A stretch of DNA of 64,000 nucleotides, taken from Clavibacter nebraskensis NCPPB 2581. GTDB lineage: Bacteria > Actinomycetota > Actinomycetes > Actinomycetales > Microbacteriaceae. Shown piece after piece: positions 42,587-51,246 of this stretch. The stretch covers positions 2,914,001-2,978,000 of the forward strand of contig NC_020891.1 of assembly GCF_000355695.1 (NCBI RefSeq). The letters run 5' to 3'. Numbering within the stretch: the stretch's first letter is position 1; every line of letters begins with the position of its first letter. A model generated the notes under the pieces. The model was given only the letters and a program-made list of their open reading frames with translations, was not told the DNA's origin and did no database searches. The position numbers and the translations under genes were made by a program.

Positions 42587-44245
42587 ATGACGATCGCGCA
42601 GCCGACGTGGCAGGACGACATCGACCCGGAGCCCGTGCGGCGGGGACCCCGGGAGCGCTACCTCGCCGAGGGCTGGCTGCCGATCCGCCGCCTCGATGAC
42701 GGACGGCACCTCGTCGCCACGGACGGTCGCCACCGCGAGCCAGCGTTCGCCGACGCCCTGGCCGCTGGCCTCGGCGGCCCGGTCTCCTTCACCGAGGTGG
42801 ATCCGTGGGACCTCAAGGACGCGGTGCTCCTCATCTGCGGCGAGGCCGTCGCCGACGACGCCGCCAACCGGCTCTTCCGCCGGAACCCCGAGCTGTCCGG
42901 CCGCTACGTCTTCTCCCGCGGCCAGAAGACGGGCGCCCTGGTGGCCGCCGTCGTCATCGTCGCCCTCGCCGTGGTGTGGCCGCGGCAGACCGCCGTCGGC
43001 GCGCTCTCCGTGGTGAGCCTCGCGTTCCTCGCGGCGACGACGTTCAAGTTCCTGGTGGCGCTGCAGGGCGCGCGCTTCGACGTGGTGGAGCGCGTCACCG
43101 AGTCGGAGGTCGCGCGGCTCGACGACGCCGACCTGCCGGTCTACACGGTCCTCGTGCCGGTGTTCCGGGAGGCCAACATCGTCGCGCAGCTCATCGAGAA
43201 CCTCGGCGGGCTCGACTACCCGGCGCACAAGCTCGAGGTGCTGATCCTCATCGAGGAGGAGGACTCCGAGACGCGGGACGCGATCGTGCACGCGGACCCG
43301 CCCGCCCACTTCCACATCGTCACCGTGCCGGCGGGCCAGCCGCAGACGAAGCCGCGCGCGTGCAACGTGGGCCTCACCCTCGCGTCGGGCGAGTTCCTCG
43401 TCATCTACGACGCCGAGGACACCCCGGATCCCGACCAGCTGAAGAAGTCCCTCATCGCCTTCGAGCGCGGCGGCCCCGAGATGGTGTGCGTTCAGGCCGC
43501 CCTCAACTACTTCAACGCGACCGAGAACGCCCTCACGCGCATGTTCACGCTCGAGTACTCGTACTGGTTCGACTACATGCTCGCGGGCCTCGACCACTCG
43601 GAGCTGCCGATCCCGCTCGGCGGCACCTCGAACCACTTCCGCACGGGCGCGCTCATGGAGCTCGGCGGCTGGGATCCGTACAACGTCACGGAGGACGCCG
43701 ACCTCGGCATCCGCGCCTCGGCCGTCGGCTACCGCGTGGGCGTCATCAACTCCACCACCATGGAGGAGGCGAACACCTCCATCCCCAACTTCATCCGCCA
43801 GCGCTCCCGGTGGATCAAGGGGTACATGCAGACGACGCTCGTGCACGCCCGCCGTCCGGTCGCCCTGATCCGCGAGGTCGGGATCGTGCGCTTCCTGTCG
43901 TTCGCGCTGCTCATCGGCGGGACGCCGGCCACGTTCCTCGGCGTGATCCCCTTCTACCTCGTGACGATCGCGTCGCTGGCGATCCCGACCACGGCCCTCT
44001 CCTCCGTCTTCCCGGCCTGGGCGCTCTGGACGAGCCTGTTCAACTTCCTCATCGGCAACGGGGTCATGGTCTACGTCTCGATGATGGGGCCGTTCAAGCG
44101 CGGCACGTTCCACCTGATCCTGTGGTCGCTCCTCAACCCCGTCTACTGGATCCTCCATTCCATCGCCGCGTACAAGGGCCTCTGGCAGCTGCTCACCCGG
44201 CCGCACTACTGGGAGAAGACGGAGCACGGCCTCACCCAGCAGTGA
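42587..44245 (+). CDS. GT2-family processive polysaccharide synthase
   Basis: A 552-residue synthase. A cytoplasmic N-terminal domain (about 30-115) resembles the MshEN/GSPII_E-N regulatory fold, then two helices, then the GT-A domain: YTVLVPVFREANIVAQLIEN, the DAEDTPD metal motif, TEDADLG and QRSRWIKG (QxxRW). Four to five helices follow. QxxRW and TED mark processive cellulose/hyaluronan-type synthases. MshEN domains elsewhere bind cyclic di-GMP, which would make output signal-controlled; that part is inference. Product unknown, likely exopolysaccharide. Confidence 0.85.
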   Translation: MTIAQPTWQDDIDPEPVRRGPRERYLAEGWLPIRRLDDGRHLVATDGRHREPAFADALAAGLGGPVSFTEVDPWDLKDAVLLICGEAVADDAANRLFRRNPELSGRYVFSRGQKTGALVAAVVIVALAVVWPRQTAVGALSVVSLAFLAATTFKFLVALQGARFDVVERVTESEVARLDDADLPVYTVLVPVFREANIVAQLIENLGGLDYPAHKLEVLILIEEEDSETRDAIVHADPPAHFHIVTVPAGQPQTKPRACNVGLTLASGEFLVIYDAEDTPDPDQLKKSLIAFERGGPEMVCVQAALNYFNATENALTRMFTLEYSYWFDYMLAGLDHSELPIPLGGTSNHFRTGALMELGGWDPYNVTEDADLGIRASAVGYRVGVINSTTMEEANTSIPNFIRQRSRWIKGYMQTTLVHARRPVALIREVGIVRFLSFALLIGGTPATFLGVIPFYLVTIASLAIPTTALSSVFPAWALWTSLFNFLIGNGVMVYVSMMGPFKRGTFHLILWSLLNPVYWILHSIAAYKGLWQLLTRPHYWEKTEHGLTQQ

Positions 44246-44293
44246 CGGGGAGGGTCCCGGCGGACACCCCACGGACCCTCGTAGGGTGGGCCC

Positions 44294-45010
44294 GTGACCG
44301 CACCCGACACGTCCCCGCCGTCCCCCGCCGCGGGCTCCGCGCCCTGGAGCTGCATCCTCTTCGACCTCGACGGCACCATCACCGACTCGGCCCCCGGCAT
44401 CACCGCGCAGCTCGCGAAGACCCTCGTGTTCATGGGCCTGCCCGTGCCCGGCCCGGCCCAGCTGCTCGAGTACGTGGGCCCGCCCATCCTCGACTCGTTC
44501 CGCGACCTCGCCGGCATGGACGACGACGCCCAGCAGCGCGCGCTCGCCCACTACCGCGAGGGCTACGCGGGCGGCGGCGTCTTCGACAGCTCGGTGTACG
44601 CCGGCGTGCCCGAGGTGCTGCGCGCGATCCACGCGGCCGGCATCCCGCTCTCCCTCGCCACGAGCAAGCCCGAGTCGCAGGCCCGCCGCGTGCTCGACCA
44701 CTACGGCATCGCCGGCCTCTTCACCGAGATCTGCGGCGCGAGCGAGGACGAGGTGCGGTCCGCGAAGGCCGACGTCATCGAGGAGGCCCTCCGCCGGCTG
44801 CGCGCGGACGGGATCGACCTCGGCAACGTCGTGATGGTGGGCGACCGCGAGCACGACGTGCTCGGGGCGGCCGCCCACGGGATCCCGACGGTGATGGTCG
44901 GCTGGGGCTACGGCGCCCCGGCTGAGGCCGCGGGCACCATCGCCGTGGTCGAGACGGCCGCCGAGCTCGAGGCCCGGCTGCTCCCGGCGGTCGACCGACC
45001 CGCCGCCTGA
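44294..45010 (+). CDS. HAD phosphatase, phosphoglycolate-phosphatase-like
   Basis: A 238-residue HAD hydrolase. Motif I is LFDLDGTITDSAPG (DxDGT), motif II TSKPE, motif III the Lys before VIEEAL, and motif IV MVGDREHDVLGA. The helical C1 cap (about 35-105) is of the Gph/PpaX type. GTG at 44294 lies 6 bases after TAGGGT (44282-44287), making it leaderless. Confidence 0.88.
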   Translation: MTAPDTSPPSPAAGSAPWSCILFDLDGTITDSAPGITAQLAKTLVFMGLPVPGPAQLLEYVGPPILDSFRDLAGMDDDAQQRALAHYREGYAGGGVFDSSVYAGVPEVLRAIHAAGIPLSLATSKPESQARRVLDHYGIAGLFTEICGASEDEVRSAKADVIEEALRRLRADGIDLGNVVMVGDREHDVLGAAAHGIPTVMVGWGYGAPAEAAGTIAVVETAAELEARLLPAVDRPAA

Positions 45011-45123
45011 CGGCCCGGCTCCGAATCCCTCACAAGCAGGAGCCTTTCCACAGATCCGGCTGCCGGAGCCCCATCGCCCCGGGGTTAGCAACACGGAGTG
45101 ACAGAATGACCCGCGGAGGAACC

Positions 45124-45585
45124 ATGTCAACACCGCAGGACCTGCAGGACCCGCTCGCGCTCGACAGGCAGGTCAGCTACTCGCTCGTCGTCGCCGCCCG
45201 CAGCGTGACCGCCCTCTACCGACCCATCCTCGACCCGCTGGGGCTCACCCACCCCCAGTACCTCGTGCTCCTCGCGCTCTGGGCCCGCGGGCCGCGCTCG
45301 GTCAAGGACCTGAGCCACGAGCTCCAGCTCGACAGCGCCACGCTCTCCCCGCTCCTCAAGCGGCTGGAGGCCATGGGCCACGTGTGGCGCGTGCGCCGGG
45401 CCACGGACGAGCGCGTGCTGGAGATCGGCCTCACCGACCAGGGCCGCGAGCTCCGCGAGAAGGCCGTCGCCATCCCGCAGCAGATCCGCGACCGCCTCTC
45501 CATGACGGAGGAGCAGCTCGAGGGCCTCAAGACCGTGCTGAGCCAGGTCATCGACAACGCGAAGGCGCTCCCCGAGACCATCTAG
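45124..45585 (+). CDS. OhrR-like MarR regulator lacking the sensing cysteine
   Basis: A 153-residue MarR protein. It aligns with OhrR: LDRQVSYSLVVAARSVTALY matches the OhrR N-terminus, where the peroxide-sensing Cys in QLCF is replaced by Ser (QVSYS). The HTH is LSHELQLDSATLSPLLKRLEAMG (two parts) with a DERVLEIGLT wing. ATG at 45124 with GGAGG 4 bases upstream is chosen; ATG 45106 adds six residues. Without that Cys it must sense another signal. No ohr gene is adjacent. Confidence 0.87.
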   Translation: MSTPQDLQDPLALDRQVSYSLVVAARSVTALYRPILDPLGLTHPQYLVLLALWARGPRSVKDLSHELQLDSATLSPLLKRLEAMGHVWRVRRATDERVLEIGLTDQGRELREKAVAIPQQIRDRLSMTEEQLEGLKTVLSQVIDNAKALPETI

Positions 45586-45655
45586 ACCCGCCGTCCCCGC
45601 ACCCCGCGCCACCGGCTCCCCTGCATCACCACACCACCCGATCGGAGCGCGACCA

Positions 45656-46525
45656 GTGAGCGACACGGTCCGCGCGGTGCTGCTGCTCGAGTGCTACGTC
45701 ACCGTCACGCTCCTGGCGCCGCTCCTCCTCGGCCGCCTGCCGCTCGTCGCCCAGCGGCCCGTGGCCATGCTCGCCGCGTGGCACGGGTTCCTCGTCACCG
45801 CGGTGCTGAGCCTCGGATCCGGGCTCGGGCTCCTCATCCACCAGGGCATGGCGATGCAGGCGGGAGCCGGCCCGCAGCAGGACGCGGACACGGCGCCCCT
45901 CGCCGCCATCCCCCTGGCCTACGTGGCCGCGGGCGTGCTCGGCGTGCTGCTCTTCCGGATCGTGGAGGAGGGCGGACGGGTGGTGCGCGCGGCCCGGGAG
46001 CGCGCGGGCGAGGTGGCGACGCTGCTGCTCGCGTCGCGGCCGTACCGGGTGGCGGGGCGCGACGCGCGGATCGTGGAGTCCGACGTGCCGCTCGCCGCGC
46101 TCTCCCCCGCCACCGGCGTGATCCTCCTCACCACCGAGGCGCGCGCCCGCCTCGACGACGACGAGCTCGCGGCCGTGCTCGAGCACGAGACCGCGCACCT
46201 GGAACAGCGGCACGCGCTCGCGGTGCGGATCGCCCAGGTCTCGCGCGCGATCCTCCCGGCCCTCCCCGCGAGCCAGCGCCTCGCGCTCTCCACCACCATC
46301 GCCATCGAGTTCATCGCCGACGACCACGCCGCCCGCGTCACCGGGCCGGACACGGTCGCCGCGGCGCTCCGCAAGCTGGATCCGGACGGCGGCCTCTCCA
46401 CCCTCCGCGTCGACCGCATGCGCCACCCCCGCGGCGGGCACCGGGTCGCGCTGCGCCTGCTGTGCGCGGTGGCGTGCGCGCTCCCCGTGCTGCCGCTGGT
46501 CATCGTGCTGCTGCCGCCGGCCTGA
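45656..46525 (+). CDS. M56 (BlaR1-like) membrane metalloprotease
   Basis: A 289-residue protein with membrane helices near 8-28, 35-60, 85-105 and 265-287 and an HETAHLEQRH zinc motif (HExxH) near residue 180 in the cytoplasmic domain, with EFIADDHA as the likely third-ligand helix. Family M56 normally cleaves a BlaI/MecI repressor encoded next door, but here no BlaI gene is present; a MarR gene precedes it. GTG at 45656 has only a weak ribosome site. It may act as an orphan stress protease. Confidence 0.85.
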   Translation: MSDTVRAVLLLECYVTVTLLAPLLLGRLPLVAQRPVAMLAAWHGFLVTAVLSLGSGLGLLIHQGMAMQAGAGPQQDADTAPLAAIPLAYVAAGVLGVLLFRIVEEGGRVVRAARERAGEVATLLLASRPYRVAGRDARIVESDVPLAALSPATGVILLTTEARARLDDDELAAVLEHETAHLEQRHALAVRIAQVSRAILPALPASQRLALSTTIAIEFIADDHAARVTGPDTVAAALRKLDPDGGLSTLRVDRMRHPRGGHRVALRLLCAVACALPVLPLVIVLLPPA

Positions 46526-46554
46526 GCCGGCCCGGGGCGCCCGGGGCCGTGCGC

Positions 46555-46560
46555 TAGGGT
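46555..46560 (+). promoter_or_regulatory. -10 box of the riboswitch transcript
   Basis: TAGGGT sits about 7 bases before the first conserved base of the manganese riboswitch, so transcription should start near 46567, exactly at stem P1. Confidence 0.65.
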
Positions 46561-46567
46561 CTCCTCT

Positions 46568-46686
46568 CGAAGGGGAGTAGTCCCCCCGGCCTTCGAGCCG
46601 GACGGCGATGCGTCGACATGCTGGCCCCCGGGCCCGGTGCATCACCCGCCACGGAGCACGAGCGAGGCGGGCGGACGAGACCTTCG
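46568..46686 (+). ncRNA. yybP-ykoY manganese riboswitch
   Basis: Stem P1 pairs CGAAGG (46568-46573) with CCTTCG (46681-46686). The highly conserved loop elements AGGGGAGTAG (46571-46580) and GACGAGACCTTCGGCC (46674-46689) match the yybP-ykoY family consensus, and an internal hairpin CCGGC/GCCGG lies at 46586-46601. This class binds Mn2+ and usually turns on Mn exporters when Mn is high. Hairpins at 46702-46716 and 46725-46751, just before the GGAGG ribosome site (46763-46767), form the expression platform. Confidence 0.9.
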
Positions 46687-46724
46687 GCCAGACGAACGAC
46701 AGGCGCGCGACGCGCCGTCGCGTC

Positions 46725-46751
46725 GGCCGGAGACCCCTGGGGTTCCCGGCC
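46725..46751 (+). promoter_or_regulatory. Expression-platform hairpin
   Basis: GGCCGG (46725-46730) pairs with CCGGCC (46746-46751), and ACCC (46733-46736) with GGGT (46740-46743), separated by one mismatch. It could be a terminator or a structure competing with the next ribosome site. There is no T-run, so control of translation is possible. Confidence 0.55.
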
Positions 46752-46771
46752 GTCGCCCGACCGGAGGACCC

Positions 46772-47881
46772 ATGACCGCCATGCCCCCTGCCCGCACGCC
46801 CGATCCGACGCCCGCCCAGGTGCGCCGCTGGCGGCAGTACCTCGCCGACGAGCGCGCCGAGGCCGCCGTCTACCGCGACCTCGCCGGCCGCCGCACGGGC
46901 GAGGAGCGCGAGATCCTGCTCGCCCTCGCCGAGGCCGAGGGTCGCCACGCCGACCACTGGATCGAGCTGCTCGGCGACCGCGTCGGCAAGCCCGTGCGCG
47001 GCGACATCCGCACCCGGATCCTCGGCCTGCTCGCCCGCCGCTTCGGATCCGTCTTCGTGCTCGCGCTCGCCCAGCGCGCCGAGAGCCGCTCGCCGTACGC
47101 GGACGACGCGGACGCCACCAACGCGATGGCCGCCGACGAGCGCGTGCACGAGGAGGTCGTCCGCGGCCTCGCCACCCGCGGCCGCATGCGCCTCTCGGGC
47201 ACCTTCCGCGCCGCCGTCTTCGGCGCGAACGACGGGCTGGTCAGCAACCTCGCGCTCGTGCTCGGCATCACGGCCACGGGCGTGCCGAACGCGGTGATCC
47301 TCGCCACGGGCCTCGCGGGCCTCCTCGCCGGCGCGCTCTCCATGGGCGCGGGCGAGTTCGTGTCGGTGCGCTCCCAGCGCGAGCTGCTCGAGGCCTCGGC
47401 CCCGGATCCGGGCACGCACGACGCGCTCCCCCACCTCGACGTCGACGCCAACGAGCTCGCCCTCGTCTACCGCGCCCGCGGCATGACCGAGGAGGAGGCG
47501 CTCGCGCACGCCGACGAGGTGCTGCGCGACCTCGCGGCCGAGACCCGGCCGATCCCGGTCACCATCGCGGGCGTCGCCGCGTCGGAGGACGACCACGAGA
47601 GCGTCGGCACCGCGTGGGGCGCGGCCATCTCCAGCTTCTGCTTCTTCGCGTCCGGCGCCGTGATCCCCGTGCTCCCGTACCTCGTCGGCCTCCAGGGCCT
47701 CGCGGCGCTCGCGGTCGCGTGCGTGCTCGTCGCGATCGCGCTGTCGATCACGGGCGCGGTCACCGGCCTCCTCTCCGGCGGCCCGCCGCTGCGCCGCGCG
47801 GGACGCCAGCTGCTCATCGGGTTCGGCGCGGCCGGGGCCACCTACCTGCTGGGGCTGCTCTTCAACACGCAGGCCGGGTGA
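46772..47881 (+). CDS. Ferritin-like/VIT1 fusion metal transporter (MbfA type), Mn-riboswitch controlled
   Basis: A 369-residue fusion. The N-terminal rubrerythrin-like four-helix domain (about 12-140) carries metal ligands in DERAEAAVYRDLA and EAEGRHADHW. The C-terminal VIT1/CCC1 domain (about 145-369) has FGANDGLVSNLALVLG and SMGAGEFVSVRSQRE, and five helices. Such ER-VIT1 proteins (MbfA) export Fe2+ or Mn2+; the manganese riboswitch upstream favours manganese. ATG at 46772 follows GGAGG by 4 bases. Confidence 0.93.
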   Translation: MTAMPPARTPDPTPAQVRRWRQYLADERAEAAVYRDLAGRRTGEEREILLALAEAEGRHADHWIELLGDRVGKPVRGDIRTRILGLLARRFGSVFVLALAQRAESRSPYADDADATNAMAADERVHEEVVRGLATRGRMRLSGTFRAAVFGANDGLVSNLALVLGITATGVPNAVILATGLAGLLAGALSMGAGEFVSVRSQRELLEASAPDPGTHDALPHLDVDANELALVYRARGMTEEEALAHADEVLRDLAAETRPIPVTIAGVAASEDDHESVGTAWGAAISSFCFFASGAVIPVLPYLVGLQGLAALAVACVLVAIALSITGAVTGLLSGGPPLRRAGRQLLIGFGAAGATYLLGLLFNTQAG

Positions 47882-47949
47882 TCCACCACCCGCCTCTGCA
47901 GGGCGGTGGGCGGCGGGCCGCGCCGGCCGCAGCCGATACGGTTGTCCGC

Positions 47950-48588
47950 ATGGCTGACGGAGATGACCCCCGCCGTCGCGAGGACTCCCTCGCGACGCGC
48001 ATGAGCGACGCGGTGTCGCGCACGAGCGAGCGGGAGGTCGCCCTGCGGGCGATGGGCCTGCTGGACGGGCTGTACGAGGGCGACGACTTCCTGCTGCTGG
48101 TCGGCGGACGGCACGCCCGCGGGATCCTCAACGGCGCCCCTCCCCTCTACTGGCCCGAGGCGTGGGGCGCCCGCGCGCTCCTCTACGCCTGGACCCCCGA
48201 GGCCGCGAAGGTCGTCGAGAAGAACCTCACGAACCGCGCCTGGCGCGTGCGCGAGGCGTGCGCGAAGGTCGTCGCAACCCGGCAGCTGCCGCTCGTGCGC
48301 GCGCTCACGGTGCTCGTCACCGACGAGAACGCCCGCGTCCGCGGCGCCGCCCTCCGCGCGCTCGGCGCCGTCGGGGGACCTGCCGACGAGGAGGTCATCC
48401 GCCGCGCGCTGACGGATCCCGACACCTCCGTCCGCGTCGCCGCGCACGACGGCCTCGAGGCCCTCGCCGCCCGCCACGAGCAGGTGCTCTCCCCGGCCGG
48501 CCGGCACGCGGCCGCGGCGGCCGAGGCGAGCGCTCCCGCCACCGACGCGGATGACGCCGACGACGCCGAGGACGACGCCCGCTCGTAG
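47950..48588 (+). CDS. HEAT-repeat protein
   Basis: A 212-residue soluble protein. Three HEAT/Armadillo-like repeats occupy about residues 75-180, clearest as RAWRVREACAKVVATRQL, NARVRGAALRALGAVGG and DTSVRVAAHDGLEALA. These scaffolds bind other proteins. The last 25 residues are Ala/Asp-rich. ATG at 47950 follows TACGGT (47937-47942) by 7 bases. The partner is unknown. Confidence 0.82.
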   Translation: MADGDDPRRREDSLATRMSDAVSRTSEREVALRAMGLLDGLYEGDDFLLLVGGRHARGILNGAPPLYWPEAWGARALLYAWTPEAAKVVEKNLTNRAWRVREACAKVVATRQLPLVRALTVLVTDENARVRGAALRALGAVGGPADEEVIRRALTDPDTSVRVAAHDGLEALAARHEQVLSPAGRHAAAAAEASAPATDADDADDAEDDARS

Positions 48589-48608
48589 GCCTCGCCAGGC
48601 GCGTCCCG

Positions 48609-50099
48609 TCAGAGGTCCGGGAAAGCCGGGAACGCGCACGTCGGCGGATCCCCGGCATCCGGCCCCGCGGTCACCCGCACGTCCGACGCGGTGGATGCGA
48701 GCGGCACGCCCCCGAAGGCCGCGCCCGCGGTCGTGATGTCGGCGGCGGCCATCTCGACCGGCGCCGCGTCGACCGCGGTCCGGCGGAGCGCGAGGCCCAG
48801 CGGGTGCGCCGCGTCGTACCCGTCGAGCTCGGACGACGCGAGGTGCAGCGACCGGGTCGCGCGGAAGCCGTCCACCACGATGCCCGTCATGGTCGGGATC
48901 GAGGTGCCGACCGCCGTCGCGTAGCGGGGATCGAACGCCAGGGGGTTCTTCACCTCGTCGACGCACACGTCGCGGTACTCGACGTCCCGCACGAGGCCGC
49001 CGGATGTGGCGGAGCCCTTGATGCGGATCCCCCCGGCCGCGACGCTCAGCGTCCCGAAGGCGTCCCGTCCGCTCACGGTGACGCGGGCCACGAGCACGTC
49101 GCTCACCCCGGCCTGCGTCTCGCTGCCGATCGCGACGCCGTGCGTGCCGAAGAGGTGGTCGTCGAGGACGCTGATGTGCGCCGACGCCGCGGTGCCCGCC
49201 TTGACGGCGATCCCGTCGTCACCGGCGCTGATCCACGACCGAGCGATGGTCACGTCGGTGGCGCCGGCCGGGTCGATGCCGTCCGTGTTGCGGGCACCCG
49301 CCGGCGTCCGGATCACGACGCCCCAGACGGTGAGGCCGTCGCCGTGGTCGAAGGACACGTGCGTGCCGGGCGAGTCGACGAGGTCCACGTCGTGCAGCGT
49401 CACGTCGTCGGCCCGCGTCGCCGCCACGAGCCGGGGCACGTTCTGGTGGCCGCCCTGCTTGGCGTCCGCGGCGACCTGCCACCAGCTCCGGGTCCCGCCG
49501 AAGATCGGGAGGTCGCCCCGGCCGTCGACCCGCCCCTGGCCGAGGCCGGTCGCCGTGCTCGACTCGAGCCCGGAGTGCGACGACAGGGTGATGAAGGGCC
49601 GGCAGCCGTCGCCCGCGCCGGCGACGGTGCCGCACGTCGCGCGCCCCGCCACCTGGTAGTCCGCGGCCGCGCGGGAGGCGTGCAGCACGACGGAGGGATC
49701 GAGGACCAGCACCTCGCCCGCGCGCACGGTGATCGGCGCGCTGAGGAACGCGGCCGTGGTGGCCGACGCCGCGAGGACGACGGCGCCGCCGGATCCCGCG
49801 CACCCGTCGAGGGCGGCCTGGATGCGCGCGGTGTCGGGGGCGTGCGCCTCGTCGGCCGCCGACCCCTGCCGCTCGGCCATCGCGACCGCGGCCGGGACGG
49901 TGGCGCACGTGGTCGCCGGTGCGACCGGCTCCGCGACGGTGAGCCGGTCGCCGTGCACGACGGATCCCGCGTCGCCCGCCGACGAGACGGATGCGGCACC
50001 CGGGGGCGCCGCGGCGAGGGTGACCACGGACGCGAGGACCGCCGCGACGAGCAGGCCGTCGACCAGCAGCGTGCGGATGCGGTGCGAGGACAAGCCCAT
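48609..50099 (-). CDS. Secreted GH28 polygalacturonase-like pectinase
   Basis: A 496-residue secreted protein with a signal peptide of about 35 residues (Ser/Arg start, then a long hydrophobic stretch). The right-handed beta-helix carries all GH28 hallmarks: NTDG (RNTDGIDP), GDD (ISAGDDGIAVKAG), THG (GTHGVAIGS, catalytic-His motif) and RIK (GGIRIKGS). It cleaves polygalacturonan in plant pectin or related sugars. GAAGGG precedes the ATG by 7 bases. A plant-associated lifestyle is implied. Confidence 0.9.
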   Translation of the reverse strand: MGLSSHRIRTLLVDGLLVAAVLASVVTLAAAPPGAASVSSAGDAGSVVHGDRLTVAEPVAPATTCATVPAAVAMAERQGSAADEAHAPDTARIQAALDGCAGSGGAVVLAASATTAAFLSAPITVRAGEVLVLDPSVVLHASRAAADYQVAGRATCGTVAGAGDGCRPFITLSSHSGLESSTATGLGQGRVDGRGDLPIFGGTRSWWQVAADAKQGGHQNVPRLVAATRADDVTLHDVDLVDSPGTHVSFDHGDGLTVWGVVIRTPAGARNTDGIDPAGATDVTIARSWISAGDDGIAVKAGTAASAHISVLDDHLFGTHGVAIGSETQAGVSDVLVARVTVSGRDAFGTLSVAAGGIRIKGSATSGGLVRDVEYRDVCVDEVKNPLAFDPRYATAVGTSIPTMTGIVVDGFRATRSLHLASSELDGYDAAHPLGLALRRTAVDAAPVEMAAADITTAGAAFGGVPLASTASDVRVTAGPDAGDPPTCAFPAFPDL

Positions 50100-50205
50100 G
50101 GGACGCCCTTCCGAGGATCGGGGCGAGGAGGTCCCGCGCGATGGGGCCACGATAGGTCGCCCGCCGGCGCCCCGCGCGGACGCTCCCCAGCGCGGGGCGG
50201 CCGGA

Positions 50206-51072
50206 TCAGAGGCCCGCGAGGAAGTCCTCGACCAGGCCCGCGAAGAGGTCGGGCCGCTCGATCTGCGGCATGTGGCCGCAGTCCGGGATGAGGCGCGTGC
50301 GCGCGTCGGGCAGCTCGCGCGCGACGGCTGCGAGGTGCGCGGGCGGGAGGATCCGGTCGCGGTCGCCCCACACGGCGAGCACCGGCAGGCCCGACTCCCG
50401 GACACCCTCCACGAGCGGGCGGCGCCAGCGGGAGCTCACGCCGCGGACCGTGCCGAGGTCGCGCGCGATGTCGAGCATCGTGGCCGCGTGGGCCGGCCGG
50501 GCCGAGAGCTCCTGCGCGTGCCGCACGCGCGCGTCGGTCGTGAGCGCGGGGTCGTGGAAGATGGCGCGGGTCGATCGCCGGGAGTTGCCGGGCGTCGGGC
50601 GCATGAGGAGCGTCGCGAGCGGGTCGAAGGCGAGCATCCGCAGGCCCGCCGTGACCTGCCGGCCGAAGCCCGCGCTGTCCGCGAGCACGAGGGCGCGCAC
50701 GCGATCCGGGTGCCGGATCGCGAGGGTCATCGCGACCGCGCCGCCGAGCGAGTTGCCGACCACGGTCACGGGTCCCGCGACGCCCGCCGCGTCGAGGTAC
50801 GCGGGCAGCGCGTCGGCGAGCGACTCGAGCGTGGTGGGGCCGGGGACGGGATCCGACCAGCCGAACCCCGGCAGGTCGACGCTGTGCAGCGCGTGGCCCG
50901 CGGAGAGACGGGCGTGCTGCTCGTCCCAGTCCTCGAGGCTGCGTCCGATGCCGTGCAGGAGGAGGAGCGGATCCCCGGATCCGGTGACGCGGTGCCGCAT
51001 GGTCCGGCCGTCGACCTCGAGGGTCGCGGTGCCCGGGGCCCGGAGCGGGTCGACGTCCCCGGATGCGGCCAT
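50206..51072 (-). CDS. Alpha/beta-hydrolase
   Basis: A 288-residue hydrolase with LLLHGIGRSLEDWDEQ near the start (HG oxyanion loop), nucleophile GNSLGGAVAM, and catalytic His in PDCGHMPQIERPD. It resembles the MhpC/meta-cleavage group, but no aromatic-catabolic neighbours exist, so the substrate is open. TAGGGT (minus strand, 51079-51084) lies 6 bases before the ATG, so it is leaderless. Confidence 0.88.
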   Translation of the reverse strand: MAASGDVDPLRAPGTATLEVDGRTMRHRVTGSGDPLLLLHGIGRSLEDWDEQHARLSAGHALHSVDLPGFGWSDPVPGPTTLESLADALPAYLDAAGVAGPVTVVGNSLGGAVAMTLAIRHPDRVRALVLADSAGFGRQVTAGLRMLAFDPLATLLMRPTPGNSRRSTRAIFHDPALTTDARVRHAQELSARPAHAATMLDIARDLGTVRGVSSRWRRPLVEGVRESGLPVLAVWGDRDRILPPAHLAAVARELPDARTRLIPDCGHMPQIERPDLFAGLVEDFLAGL

Positions 51073-51246
51073 GCCGCGACCCTACAGAGTTCCCCCGCGC
51101 GGGGGATTCCGGCGATGTCGGGAGGAGGTGCGACGATGGAGGGGCTGCGCATCGCAGCGCCCTTCCCCGTCGCCCGGAGCCACGAGCCCCGCCCGACGTG
51201 CGGCGATCGACCGAGGTCGCCGATGAGCATCAAGGAGCGACACGGC

